From assembly GCF_000162875.1 (NCBI RefSeq), contig NZ_GG700631.1, forward strand, positions 228,495 through 292,494: a DNA stretch of 64,000 bases, in the 5' to 3' direction. The notes below the pieces were generated by a model. It saw nothing but the letters and a program-made list of their open reading frames with translations, was not told the origin of the DNA and did no database searches. This stretch comes from Slackia exigua ATCC 700122 (lineage in GTDB: Bacteria; Actinomycetota; Coriobacteriia; Coriobacteriales; Eggerthellaceae). Position numbers and translations under genes: made by a program. Of the stretch, positions 16,105-24,714 are shown one piece after another. The first letter of the stretch is position 1; each line of letters opens with the position of its first letter.

Positions 16105-18317
16105 ATCGCGCGGCCGGCGTCGTTGCCGGAACGGATAGCCATCGCGATATTGAAAGGAGCCGCCGCATCGCCGATCGCGTACGTCTCGACATTCGAAAGC
16201 CCGTCGATCAGCGCGGTGTTCGGCTGCATCTCCGCGCCATCGACGATGGCGTCGGCGGCGACGGCGACTTCAAGCCCCTGCCCGGTCCTGATGACGACGC
16301 ATCCATCCCCGACCTCGGCGATGGATGCCTCGGGGAAGACGCGCACGCCGAGCGCATAAAGCGCCGTGGTCATGAAACGCATCGCGTGCTGCGACTGCTG
16401 CATGTCGAGCTCCTCGTTCTTGCCGGCCGTGACCATGACGACCCTCTTCTTATGCACGGTGAGCCAGAGCGCGGCGTCGAAAGCCTGAGCGTTCGAACCC
16501 ATGACGACGACGTCGTCGCCCATCTCCGTCATCATGAAATCGTCGAAGGCGACGATCGGAACGCCGAACGAGGCGTCAAGCCCGCTGTCGACGCGCACGC
16601 CGCCGCAGGCCAGCACGACCGCATCGGGTGCTTCGGACGCGATGAGGTCCGCATCGGCTTCCTGGCCCGTCTTCACGTCGACGCCGGAAATCTCGAGCTG
16701 ATGCTCCAGGTACGCTTCGAGATCGGTCAGGTTCTCATGCTCGCCCTTCACGAGGTGCGCGAAGGTGAGCAGGCCGCCGAGCTTGGCATTCTTTTCGAAC
16801 AGCGTCACCTTATGCCCGCGGAATGCTGCGATGCGCGCGGCCTCCATGCCGGCCGGCCCGCCGCCGATGACCATGACCCTCTTGGATGCGGAGGCTTCCG
16901 GAAGTTCGTAAGAGGCAGGGCCGCCCTCGCGCATGACGCGCTGGGTGAGGGCGTTCACGCGGCAGTAGCCCATCATCGCGTTAAGCTGGTTGCTGCCGAT
17001 ATGGCAGTGCAGGCAGCGCGTGCAGGGAGCGATTTCGTCGATCTTGCCGTCACGCAGCTTGTTGACGTAGTCGGGGTCGACCGTCAGCGGACGGTTCATG
17101 ATATAGAAGTCGACCTTGCCGTCGGCGAGCGCCTGCTCGAAGAAGTCGGGAGCATGCGCCGGATCCATGTAGGTGACCGTGCCGACAGGAATCTTCAGCT
17201 GCTGCTTGTATTCGGCGACGACGTCGAGCAGCATGCCTGCGCCGCTGTGATCTCCGATGAGCCTGCCTTCCCAGTGACGGTTGAAATCCCACTGCGTGCC
17301 ATAGCCTGTCGCGCCCTCGATGCCGTTCAGGATGAAGTACAGATCGCTGCCGAACTGGCAAGGATGGTTACCTAAAGGACCTAGGCGCAGATGCATGGCG
17401 TCCGCGCCGGCGGCTTCGAAGAGCTTCGCGAACTCGATGCCCTCTGCCGTGCCGGTCACGAGGTTATGAGGCGTGGTCAGCGTGTTGTCGAGATTCATAA
17501 GCGTCGCGTTGTTGGTGAGGTTGTCGTTCTCCTCGATGCAGTCGATCAGGACCTGGACGTTGAAATCGTCGCCGCAGGCCTGCTTGATCTTCGTGATGCA
17601 CTCGGTGACGAAACGCGCGCGGTTCTCGATGCTTCCGCCGTAGTCGTCGGTGCGCGTGTTATGGAAACGCGACAGAAACATCTCGCCCTGGTTGAAACCG
17701 GCGGCGTTGATTTCGATCGCTTCGAAGCCCATCTCTTTGAGCGCTTTGGCGACGGTCACTCCGGCATCCTCGATGGCCTGGATCGTGGCGACGTCCATGT
17801 CGGCCTCGGCGACGGACGTGCCGAAGACGGCCCATTGATAGCCCAGATGAACACCGTACTCTGCACAGGCTGCCACGAGCGACTTACCGAGCTCGATGGC
17901 TTCCGCGGAAAGTCCGCTGCCGTCGGACGGGAAGGAAAACGCCTCCCCCTCGATCCAGATGAGCTCGACGCCGCCCTTGGCGAAGTTGACGTAGTACTGG
18001 ATGAGTTCGTCGGCCACGCCGGACAGATAGCAGGCGGAGCCGGCGGCGGACTTCACCATGCGGTTCGAGATCTCCATCGAGCCGATGGAAATCGGCGAGA
18101 AGAGCGTCTTGAAGTCGGTCGTGTTGCTGCGATAGTCGTAATCCTGCGGGTTGATGCGCGCAGTATAGAGCAGATCCTCGTCCGCAGGCGCAGTAGACCC
18201 GGCCACGCCGGTCTTAGCCCCATCAGAACCATCCGAGCAGCCGACCAGACCGGCCCCTGCGGCGGCGACGCCTGCGATGCCGACGCCTGCAAGAAAATTA
18301 CGACGTGAAAGATCCAT
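16101..18317 (-). CDS. Tat-exported OYE-family FMN/FAD enoate reductase-like lipoprotein
   Basis: A 738-residue protein of the 2,4-dienoyl-CoA reductase/BaiCD type. It starts with a twin-arginine signal (SRRNFLAG) and a lipobox (GLVGC), so it is probably an exported lipoprotein. An FMN-binding old-yellow-enzyme barrel covers about residues 60-420, then come cysteines C432, C435, C438 and C452 and a FAD/NAD domain starting near VMVIGGGPAGMEAARIAA. The usual cluster spacing in this family is CxxCxxxC; here it is CTRCLHCH. Exported members probably take electrons from membrane carriers rather than NADH (inference). ATG 18317 follows AGGGGGAG. It stands alone and converges on hydF. The substrate is unknown; an enoate-type C=C bond is the usual target. 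Confidence 0.85.
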   Translation of the reverse strand: MDLSRRNFLAGVGIAGVAAAGAGLVGCSDGSDGAKTGVAGSTAPADEDLLYTARINPQDYDYRSNTTDFKTLFSPISIGSMEISNRMVKSAAGSACYLSGVADELIQYYVNFAKGGVELIWIEGEAFSFPSDGSGLSAEAIELGKSLVAACAEYGVHLGYQWAVFGTSVAEADMDVATIQAIEDAGVTVAKALKEMGFEAIEINAAGFNQGEMFLSRFHNTRTDDYGGSIENRARFVTECITKIKQACGDDFNVQVLIDCIEENDNLTNNATLMNLDNTLTTPHNLVTGTAEGIEFAKLFEAAGADAMHLRLGPLGNHPCQFGSDLYFILNGIEGATGYGTQWDFNRHWEGRLIGDHSGAGMLLDVVAEYKQQLKIPVGTVTYMDPAHAPDFFEQALADGKVDFYIMNRPLTVDPDYVNKLRDGKIDEIAPCTRCLHCHIGSNQLNAMMGYCRVNALTQRVMREGGPASYELPEASASKRVMVIGGGPAGMEAARIAAFRGHKVTLFEKNAKLGGLLTFAHLVKGEHENLTDLEAYLEHQLEISGVDVKTGQEADADLIASEAPDAVVLACGGVRVDSGLDASFGVPIVAFDDFMMTEMGDDVVVMGSNAQAFDAALWLTVHKKRVVMVTAGKNEELDMQQSQHAMRFMTTALYALGVRVFPEASIAEVGDGCVVIRTGQGLEVAVAADAIVDGAEMQPNTALIDGLSNVETYAIGDAAAPFNIAMAIRSGNDAGRAI

Positions 18318-18908
18318 GGTGCTCCCCCTTTTTGGAAAAGTCCGCGCGCATCGCGGGATACGCGAGACCGGCAACGCCCGAGAGAGCGGAATTCCCGCGC
18401 ATTCGATTCCCGTGCGCGGAAGCGCATCCCCCCTGCGTGCCGCTCCCCTTCGGCAACATTGCGCGACCGGTCCCCTCGACCGGCATGATGAGATTCTATG
18501 CGGATGCGAGAGGAATAGGAACTACCGAGTTCTTATCGAGTCATAAGAGAATCGTATGGCTCTGCTGAAAAGCACGATATGGGCGAAGCGCGCGTAATGA
18601 GCGTGCTCTATAGGCATCGGCAAGGCGGCCATGCATTGAGCCGGGGAATACCCGTATGCACCATTGATACCGAGATTCGTGCAGATACGCCTCAATGCGC
18701 CGACCCGGCGGGGATGCGCGTGCTCAAACAGTCCTGAGCTCGCGCGAACGCGCCACCGGCGCGTTCGGCTCGTGCGGAACTGCGCGCGTCGCATTCCCCG
18801 CTGGGTCGGCGCTTGTATGAACGCATCGGGCCCATTCCCTATCGAACCGGCATCTCTGTACCTATGAGCAGCCCAAACGCATCCCCGCCGTGCCGATGCA
18901 CAATTCGC
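18318..18908. other. 591-base intergenic stretch without a recognised gene
   Basis: Upstream leader and promoter space of the exported OYE gene plus the 3' flank of the HemN-like gene. Short open frames here are in low-quality contexts and show no family match. A ten-base perfect inverted repeat, CGAACGCGCC/GGCGCGTTCG (18745-18767, loop ACC), lies 142 bases downstream of the HemN-like stop and has no T-run on either side, so it is not a typical intrinsic terminator. The sequence around 18524-18553 (CTTATCGAGTCATAAG) is a smaller palindrome that could be an operator for the OYE gene. No tRNA is seen. Confidence 0.4.
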
Positions 18909-20333
18909 CTACCTCTGCGTGCCGTCTCCGAACAAGAGCTCGTGCTCAGGGCCGGAAAGCGCATCGCGCGCCTGATCGCGCAGGTTGTTCATGCCGCTCA
19001 GGAATTGGCGGTACATCACCACGGTCAGATACCGCCCCTTCGGCGTAAGCGTCAGCTCTTCCTCATCGTCGGTCGCGAAAGCTCCGTTCAGACGCATGAA
19101 TGCCATCTCGGCCGGAAGCCCGCGCTCGATGCTGATGCCGAAATCTCTTTTGAACTGGCGTTTATCGAGCCGCAGCTGATAGAGCTGCAGCAGGAAACGG
19201 TACCGCATCAGATCGCGCGCACCCATCCTGCTCTTGCCCATGAGCGGCATGCGGCCCGCGGCGATGGCTTCGTTGTATTCCTCGATGCTGAAGGTGTTCA
19301 CGTAAATGCATCCGTCAAGACACGAGATGGATCCGCTGCCGATGGCGGGATACTGCTCGCATGACACCTGGAATTCATCGAGGCGCGCTGCCGACATGGG
19401 TTCCGCCGCCCCCATTGCGTCGTCTTCTTTCCCTCGAACTGCCGCATGCACTGCGGCGTCAACCGAGGACGACGCGCGGTCGGGCGCCGCTTCAACCGCC
19501 GCGGCGTCTGCGCCGTTGCGCGTGAAGGTCCAGAGCGTCGTACGCTTGAACAGAGGATCTTCGCCACCTGCCAGAACGCCGTCGATCAGATGGTAGTAGC
19601 GGCGCTCGCGGTCGTAATCCATCGAGCCCAAGGTCTCCGTCATCTTGCGCGTGGTCGCGCTCGACACGTAGAGCGGCGAGAACGTGGTCTGGCGGCATCC
19701 GCACGTCGCGATCTTCTCAAGGTCGCTGATCAGGATCTCTTCGGTCTGCGAAGGGAAATTGAAGATCATATCCACGTTGAGCGAGTCGAAATACGGTATG
19801 GCCTCGGCGATGCGCTCGAGGATTTCGTCGCCGCTGCCATACTTCTTGTAGCGATCCATCTGCTTGAGCAGGCCGTCGTCGAAGCTCTGGACGCCGACCG
19901 ACAGACGCTGCACGCGTCCGCGCAGCTTGTCGAGATACGGCTGGGCCAGATGGTTCGGATTCGTCTCAGTGCCCACGTCTTCGATATGGAATGCATCGCG
20001 CGCCAGATCGATGGTTTCGCACAGTTCGTCGAGCATGATCGTGGGCGTGCCGCCGCCGATGTACAGGTCGTGGAAGTCGTAGCCCAGATCCTTCAGCATG
20101 AGCATTTCCTTGCGCATGCTCTCGAAGTACGGGCGCGCCACCTTCTCGTCGAACCGATAGCGATTGAAGCTGCAGAACGGGCAGAGACGCTGGCAGAACG
20201 GCACATGCATGTACAGCATGTAACGTTGGCCGGGCTTCGCCTCGGGAATGCGGGATTCAGGAGCAGGAACCATCGCAAGGTGATTCTTCGTCATCCTATG
20301 GATGATCTTGGTCAAAACACGTTCGGAAAGCAT
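18909..20333 (-). CDS. HemN/HemW-like radical SAM protein (coproporphyrinogen III oxidase family)
   Basis: Radical SAM protein with the cluster motif CQRLCPFCSF (C47, C51, C54) and the family stretch DLYIGGGTPTIM, followed by VGTETNPNHL and RLSVGVQSFDD. This is the HemN/HemW/HutW superfamily. At 474 residues it is slightly long because an Ala/Asp-rich stretch (near AAAVEAAPDRASSSVDAAVH) interrupts the C-terminal half. The motif lacks the fourth Cys seen in true HemN (CxxxCxxCxC), so oxygen-independent coproporphyrinogen oxidase activity is not assured; haem chaperone or haem-degrading roles are possible. A terminator-like hairpin ends 15 bases before the start codon, which has GAGGAG as ribosome-binding site. 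Confidence 0.75.
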   Translation of the reverse strand: MLSERVLTKIIHRMTKNHLAMVPAPESRIPEAKPGQRYMLYMHVPFCQRLCPFCSFNRYRFDEKVARPYFESMRKEMLMLKDLGYDFHDLYIGGGTPTIMLDELCETIDLARDAFHIEDVGTETNPNHLAQPYLDKLRGRVQRLSVGVQSFDDGLLKQMDRYKKYGSGDEILERIAEAIPYFDSLNVDMIFNFPSQTEEILISDLEKIATCGCRQTTFSPLYVSSATTRKMTETLGSMDYDRERRYYHLIDGVLAGGEDPLFKRTTLWTFTRNGADAAAVEAAPDRASSSVDAAVHAAVRGKEDDAMGAAEPMSAARLDEFQVSCEQYPAIGSGSISCLDGCIYVNTFSIEEYNEAIAAGRMPLMGKSRMGARDLMRYRFLLQLYQLRLDKRQFKRDFGISIERGLPAEMAFMRLNGAFATDDEEELTLTPKGRYLTVVMYRQFLSGMNNLRDQARDALSGPEHELLFGDGTQR

Positions 20334-20345
20334 GCGGGCTCCTCA

Positions 20346-20371
20346 TGTAAAACGCGCCCCGGAGGGCGCGT
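20346..20371 (-). terminator. Intrinsic terminator (or attenuator) between icd and the HemN-like gene
   Basis: ACGCGCCC (20352-20359) pairs with GGGCGCGT (20364-20371) around a four-base loop. Read on the minus strand the stem is followed by TTTTAC. It lies 155 bases after the icd stop and only about 15 bases before the HemN-like start codon, so it can end icd transcripts and could also attenuate the downstream gene. Confidence 0.7.
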
Positions 20372-20525
20372 CGTTGCGTCGTGCATAGTGCGGTGTTGTC
20401 ATTCTAAAACCACATGCGTCGATTGGGAGCAACAATCTCGTATCGAATGGACCTCATGCCCGCGCGTATGGGAATCGTGCAGATGAACAAGCCGATAGGA
20501 ATGCCGGAGGCCCTAGGGCCTCAAC

Positions 20526-21734
20526 CTACAGGCGGCCCTTCAGATCCTCTGCGACGGCCTTGATGAACGCACCTGTGCTGAGCTTCGTCGGATGCTCGAT
20601 CGACGTGATGCGCGCAAGATCGCCGGTCATCTTCCCCGACTCGATCGTGGCGACCGTCGCCTGCTCGAGCGCGTCGGCGAAAGCCGCGAGGTCGGCCAGG
20701 CCGTCGAGCTCGGCACGCTTGCGCAGGGCTCCCGTCCACGCGAAGATCGTGGCCACCGAATTCGTGGACGTCTCTTCGCCCGCGAGATGCTTGTAGTAAT
20801 GGCGCTGGACCGTGCCGTGCGCGGCCTCGTATTCCCAATAGCCGTGAGGAGACGCGAGCACCGAGGTCATCATCGCGAGCGATCCGAACGCCGACGAGAC
20901 CATGTCGCTCATCACGTCGCCGTCGTAGTTCTTGCAGGCCCAGATGAAGCCGCCCTCCGCCTTCATGACGCGCGCCACGGCATCGTCGATGAGCGTGTAG
21001 AAGTACTCGATGCCGGCCGCTTCGAAGCGTGCGGCGTAATCGGCATCGAAGATTTCCTGGAAGATATCCTTGAAGCGATGGTCGTAGGTCTTGGAGATGG
21101 TGTCCTTCGTGGCGAACCAGACGTCCTGGCTCGTGGCGAGCGCGAAGTCGAAGCAGGCCCGCGCGAAGCTTTCGATGGAAGCATCCAGGTTATGCATGCC
21201 TTCGACCACGCCAGGCTCCGTGAACTCGTGCACGAGCCGGCGCGTCTCGGTGCCGTCGGACGCGGTGTAGACGAGCTCGACCGTGCCGGGGCCGGGGATG
21301 CGCATCTCGGCATCCCGATAGACATCGCCGTACGCATGACGCGCGAGCGTGATCGGGCGCACCCAGTTCTTGACGCACGGATCGATGCCGCGCACCACGA
21401 TGGGCGCACGGAAGACGGTGCCGTCGAGCATCGCGCGAATGGTGCCGTTCGGGCTCTTCCACATGCGTTTCAGGTCGTATTCCTCGACGCGGGCCGCATT
21501 CGGCGTGATGGTCGCGCACTTGACCGCGACGCCCAGGCGCTTGGTCGCCTCGGCGGAATCCACGGTGACCTGATCGTCGGTCTCGTCGCGATGCGCAAGG
21601 CCGAGATCGTAATATTCGGTCTTGAGATCGACGAACGGGCAGATGAGCTCGTCTTTGATCATCTGCCACATGATGCGGGTCATCTCGTCGCCGTCCATCT
21701 CGACGAGCGGCGTGGTCATCTGGATCTTGGTCAT
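20526..21734 (-). CDS. icd: NADP-dependent isocitrate dehydrogenase, eukaryote-like subfamily
   Basis: Oxidises isocitrate to 2-oxoglutarate with reduction of NADP. The protein belongs to the homodimeric subfamily shared with eukaryotes: [14 protein letters not shown] near the start, [38 protein letters not shown] and ENYDGD-type metal site [13 protein letters not shown]. The 402-residue length fits. A longer in-frame start at 21830 exists, but ATG 21734 follows GGAGGGG and matches the family N-terminus. It is monocistronic. It probably supplies 2-oxoglutarate and NADPH for biosynthesis. Confidence 0.93.
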   Translation of the reverse strand: MTKIQMTTPLVEMDGDEMTRIMWQMIKDELICPFVDLKTEYYDLGLAHRDETDDQVTVDSAEATKRLGVAVKCATITPNAARVEEYDLKRMWKSPNGTIRAMLDGTVFRAPIVVRGIDPCVKNWVRPITLARHAYGDVYRDAEMRIPGPGTVELVYTASDGTETRRLVHEFTEPGVVEGMHNLDASIESFARACFDFALATSQDVWFATKDTISKTYDHRFKDIFQEIFDADYAARFEAAGIEYFYTLIDDAVARVMKAEGGFIWACKNYDGDVMSDMVSSAFGSLAMMTSVLASPHGYWEYEAAHGTVQRHYYKHLAGEETSTNSVATIFAWTGALRKRAELDGLADLAAFADALEQATVATIESGKMTGDLARITSIEHPTKLSTGAFIKAVAEDLKGRL

Positions 21735-21879
21735 GCGCGTATCCCCTCCGAACAGAGCCTGAAGCATACCGAGGCATTGTACCGCGAGACCGCGAACGGC
21801 TTCCATGGCGCGAAGGCGGGAAGCATCCATCCGCGACGGAAGGAGCGCACGAATCCGCCGATACGGACCCCGGACGCAC

Positions 21880-21913
21880 GAGGGGCGACCGACGCCAAGG
21901 CCGGCCGCCCCTC
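21880..21913. terminator. GC-rich inverted repeat, possible terminator
   Basis: GAGGGGCG (21880-21887) pairs with CGCCCCTC (21906-21913), with more partial pairing inside. It lies about 110 bases beyond the stop of the minus-strand lipoprotein gene (22023) and upstream of icd. There is no clear T-run on the minus strand, so termination is only possible, not evident. Confidence 0.3.
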
Positions 21914-22022
21914 TCTATTCAAGTCGCAGAACCTTCCTGATCGGCAGAAAGGAACGCGCGACTCTTCGCCGATCGAAACCCTCTCAGGCTTCATGACGAA
22001 ATGCGTGCGGTTCGTGCGCAGG

Positions 22023-22475
22023 TTACTTGGAAGCGCCGCCCGCGGAAGAGACTTCCTTCGGATCGCCCTTCGTGAACACGAGCGTGCTGGTCTTGTCGGT
22101 CATGGTGAGCTTGTCTCCATCGAGGGTCGCAGCCTGGGTGCTGCCGTCGATCGTGACGTCGATCTCGGTCGCGCTCTTGACGGTCCAGGTGCCCGTCATG
22201 ACTTCGCCGAACAGATCGATGCTGGCCGTGCCGTCCTCGTCGAGGTTCATGAACGCATTGAGGCCCATGTCGCTCATCATCTTCATGTCGTCCTCGGTCA
22301 CGGCTTCCTCGCCGGAGATGGACGAGATGTCCCACGTGCCGACGAACGGCGTCTTGTCGGCGTCGCCGCCGCCGGCACCGCCGCACGCGGTAAGTCCGAG
22401 CGCGAGCACGAGCGCCGAAACGGCGGTAAGGGCTGCCAGCAGGCCGACACGAACTTTGGTCTTGGATTCCTTCAT
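22023..22475 (-). CDS. Small secreted lipoprotein of unknown function
   Basis: A 150-residue protein with a Sec signal and a clear lipobox: a hydrophobic run (AALTAVSALVLALG) ending in LTACGG, followed by a Gly-rich linker. The mature part has the pattern GTWDISSISGEEA, then TGTWTVKSATEIDVTIDG and LTMTDKTSTLVFTK, which resembles a lipocalin-like or DUF-type beta-barrel that repeats a GTW motif. The ATG follows GAGGAG. It is a single gene between icd and the ACT-domain gene. No function can be assigned. Confidence 0.75.
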   Translation of the reverse strand: MKESKTKVRVGLLAALTAVSALVLALGLTACGGAGGGDADKTPFVGTWDISSISGEEAVTEDDMKMMSDMGLNAFMNLDEDGTASIDLFGEVMTGTWTVKSATEIDVTIDGSTQAATLDGDKLTMTDKTSTLVFTKGDPKEVSSAGGASK

Positions 22476-22585
22476 AGCGGGAGTCTCCTCTCATAAACAC
22501 TATCCCTTGGTTTCCCTCCGGTGATTTTACCTGAAAACAGATTCTTTTGAAGCTTAGGCGAGAAATGGGAGGGGAAAGGTCCCTA

Positions 22586-22622
22586 TGGCAAGAAAAGCCG
22601 CGCGCCCATGAGACGCGCGGCT
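22586..22622 (-). terminator. Intrinsic terminator of the paaK-ACT operon
   Basis: AGCCGCGCG (22596-22604) pairs perfectly with CGCGCGGCT (22614-22622) around a nine-base loop. On the minus strand the stem is followed by TTTTCTTGCC. It lies 60 bases downstream of the ACT-domain gene stop. Confidence 0.8.
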
Positions 22623-22684
22623 CGTTTTGCGAAGCCGGTTCTTCCCTCGCGCATCGTGCCGCCTCTCTGCGCGACGAACGAGCC

Positions 22685-23113
22685 CTAGGCAAGATCTTCG
22701 GACGAAAGGACCTTGAAGCCCGCAGCCTCGAGGGCGAACGCGGCTTCGGCCGCCTGGGCGCCGCCGTGGATCTTGAAGACGTCCACCGCCTGGCCTGCTT
22801 CGGTCGAGAAGCAGTATCCGTATTCGATATTCAGCCCGAGCCCGTCGAGCGCCTCGAGCAGTTCGGACAGGCCGCCCGGACGGTTCGGCACCGCTATGGC
22901 CGCGACCTTGGTCTTCGTGGCGCTGAATCCGCCTTCTCCCAACGCCTCCATGGCAGCATCGGCATCGTTGCAGATGATACGCACGAGTCCGTAGTCCGAC
23001 GTCTCCGCGATCGTGAGGGCCCGCATGTCCACGCCCGCCCGGCCCAGGCAGCGGCACAAGGCCAGAAGGCGGCCTTCGCTGTTTTCAAGGAACACCGTGA
23101 TCTGATCGACCAT
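22685..23113 (-). CDS. Tandem ACT-domain protein
   Basis: A 142-residue protein made of two ACT-like halves: QITVFLENSEGRLLALC near the start and AAIAVPNRPGGLSELLEAL near residue 70. ACT domains bind amino acids or related small ligands. Such proteins often follow aryl-CoA ligase genes in anaerobes and are thought to regulate them or the linked keto acid oxidoreductases. The start codon overlaps the stop of the CoA ligase gene by one base (TAATG), so translation is coupled. An intrinsic terminator follows. Confidence 0.85.
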   Translation of the reverse strand: MVDQITVFLENSEGRLLALCRCLGRAGVDMRALTIAETSDYGLVRIICNDADAAMEALGEGGFSATKTKVAAIAVPNRPGGLSELLEALDGLGLNIEYGYCFSTEAGQAVDVFKIHGGAQAAEAAFALEAAGFKVLSSEDLA

Positions 23114-24423
23114 TACCGAATCCCCTCCCTCGCGTCGAAGACGCGCTTCGCCTTACCTTCGCTGCGCGGAATGCTCTTCGGCTCCACGACCTTGACCTCG
23201 ATTCTAACCGACAACGCCGCCTTGAGCTTCGCTTGGATCTCGCGCTGGAGACGCTGGACCGCGGCGATGGAATCGAGCGCGAACCCGGGATCGGCCTCGA
23301 TCTTGAGCGTCACGACATCAAGCGACTTCACGGTCTCCAGTTCGATCCGATACCACGACGACGCATCGGGAATGGTCTTGACGACGTCTTCGATCTGGCT
23401 CGGGAAGACGTTCACGCCGCGAATGACGAGCATGTCGTCGGTGCGGCCGTGCAGGCGGTCGATACGGCGATGCGTACGTCCGCAGGCGCAGGCTCCGGGA
23501 ATGATGCGCGTGATGTCGCGCGTGCGATAGCGCACGACGGGACTCGCCTCGCGATCGACCGTCGTGATGACGAGCTCGCCCCATTCGCCGTCGGGCAGAT
23601 TCTTCCCGGTGACCGGATCGATGACTTCGGCATAGAAGTGATCCTCGGCCAGATGCAGGCCGGTCTGCTCCCAGCATTCGATCGCGACGCCCGGACCCAT
23701 GGTTTCGGTCAGGCCGTACACGTCGAGCACCTTGTATCCGAGCTTTCGCTCGAGTTCGGCGCGCAGGGAATCGCTGAAAGGCTCGGCGCCGTGGATGCCG
23801 GCGCGCAGATGGAATTCCTCGGAAGGATCGATGCCCGCCTCGAGGGCGGTGTCGGCGATGTGCATCGCGTAGCTGGGCGTGCAGCACATGATGGTGGTGC
23901 CGAGATCCTTGAGCAGACAAATCTGGCGCTCGGTGTTGCCCGAGGACGCGGGGATGACCGCAGCTTCCGAATGCTGGCTGCCGTAATGGGCACCCAGTCC
24001 GCCGGTGAACAGGCCGTATCCGTAATTCACCTGAACGACATCGTCTGCGCCGCCGCCGGCGTAGACGATGCCGCGTCCGAAGCATTCCGCCCAGATCTCC
24101 AGATCGCGCTGCGTATAGGCCGCAAGCGTCGCGACCCCGGTCGTGCCGGAGGACAGATGGATCTCGCGCACCTCGCTGCGCGGCACGGCGAGCATGCCGT
24201 ACGGGTAGTTGTCGCGCAGGTCCTGCTTGCCGACGAACGGAGCGCGCCCGAGGTCGTCGAGCGATTCGACGGAATACGGGTCGAAGCCCGCTTCGTCGTA
24301 CGCCTTCTTGTAGTACGGAATGTTCTCGTAGCAGCGTGCCACGGTCTTCTTGATTCCCTCGAGCTGGATCCCTTCGATCCGCTCATGCGGCATCGTCAGG
24401 ATATCCCCCTGGTTCGCATCCAT
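23113..24423 (-). CDS. paaK: Phenylacetate-CoA ligase family adenylate-forming enzyme
   Basis: Activates an aryl or indolyl carboxylate with ATP and CoA to an acyl-CoA. Motifs of the PaaK group are HLSSGTTGVATLAAY (phosphate-binding loop), DVYGLTETMGPG, VVRYRTRDIT and the C-terminal RSEGKAKRVFD with the catalytic Lys. The 436-residue length is normal. ATG 24423 follows AAGGAAGG; the longer in-frame start at 24498 has no ribosome-binding site. It is co-transcribed with the ACT-domain gene. Indolepyruvate or phenylpyruvate oxidoreductase genes, which often accompany this pair, are not in the window. Phenylacetate or indoleacetate from amino acid breakdown is the likely substrate class. Confidence 0.88.
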   Translation of the reverse strand: MDANQGDILTMPHERIEGIQLEGIKKTVARCYENIPYYKKAYDEAGFDPYSVESLDDLGRAPFVGKQDLRDNYPYGMLAVPRSEVREIHLSSGTTGVATLAAYTQRDLEIWAECFGRGIVYAGGGADDVVQVNYGYGLFTGGLGAHYGSQHSEAAVIPASSGNTERQICLLKDLGTTIMCCTPSYAMHIADTALEAGIDPSEEFHLRAGIHGAEPFSDSLRAELERKLGYKVLDVYGLTETMGPGVAIECWEQTGLHLAEDHFYAEVIDPVTGKNLPDGEWGELVITTVDREASPVVRYRTRDITRIIPGACACGRTHRRIDRLHGRTDDMLVIRGVNVFPSQIEDVVKTIPDASSWYRIELETVKSLDVVTLKIEADPGFALDSIAAVQRLQREIQAKLKAALSVRIEVKVVEPKSIPRSEGKAKRVFDAREGIR

Positions 24424-24714
24424 CGCGTCGCCTTCCTTCGATTCTGATTCGACGCATTTCGTGCGTCGATGGCGTGATGATAGGGCTTTCCCGCACACCC
24501 TGTTCGGTGCCTCTATGAGAATCGCTGGTTTCTCGGTATAGTTTCCTATACTCTATTTCAAATAGAATTTTCGAACGGAAACCGCGTGCGTCATCGGCGC
24601 ATCGATATCGGCATGAAGCAGCCGGGCGACACGCCTTTCGACCAGAACGCCGATTGCGATGGGTTCGCCCATCCGACGGATTCCTTCGGCGTCGATCACA
24701 GGAAGCGAGCGACG
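24424..24714. promoter_or_regulatory. Divergent promoter region of paaK and the XRE-kinase gene, with palindromes
   Basis: A 291-base region with an AT-rich core at 24530-24575. TATAG/CTATA (24537-24550, loop TTTC) and CTATTT/AAATAG (24553-24565, one-base centre) are adjacent palindromes. The TATACT and TATAGT hexamers could serve as -10 elements in either direction, so the palindromes probably overlap the promoters and could bind a dimeric regulator such as the XRE protein itself (inference). Confidence 0.45.

Noticed and set aside
18745..18767. Terminator for the HemN-like gene
   Set aside because: The stem is perfect, but there is no T-run on either strand and it lies 142 bases beyond the stop, so it is kept only as an inverted repeat.
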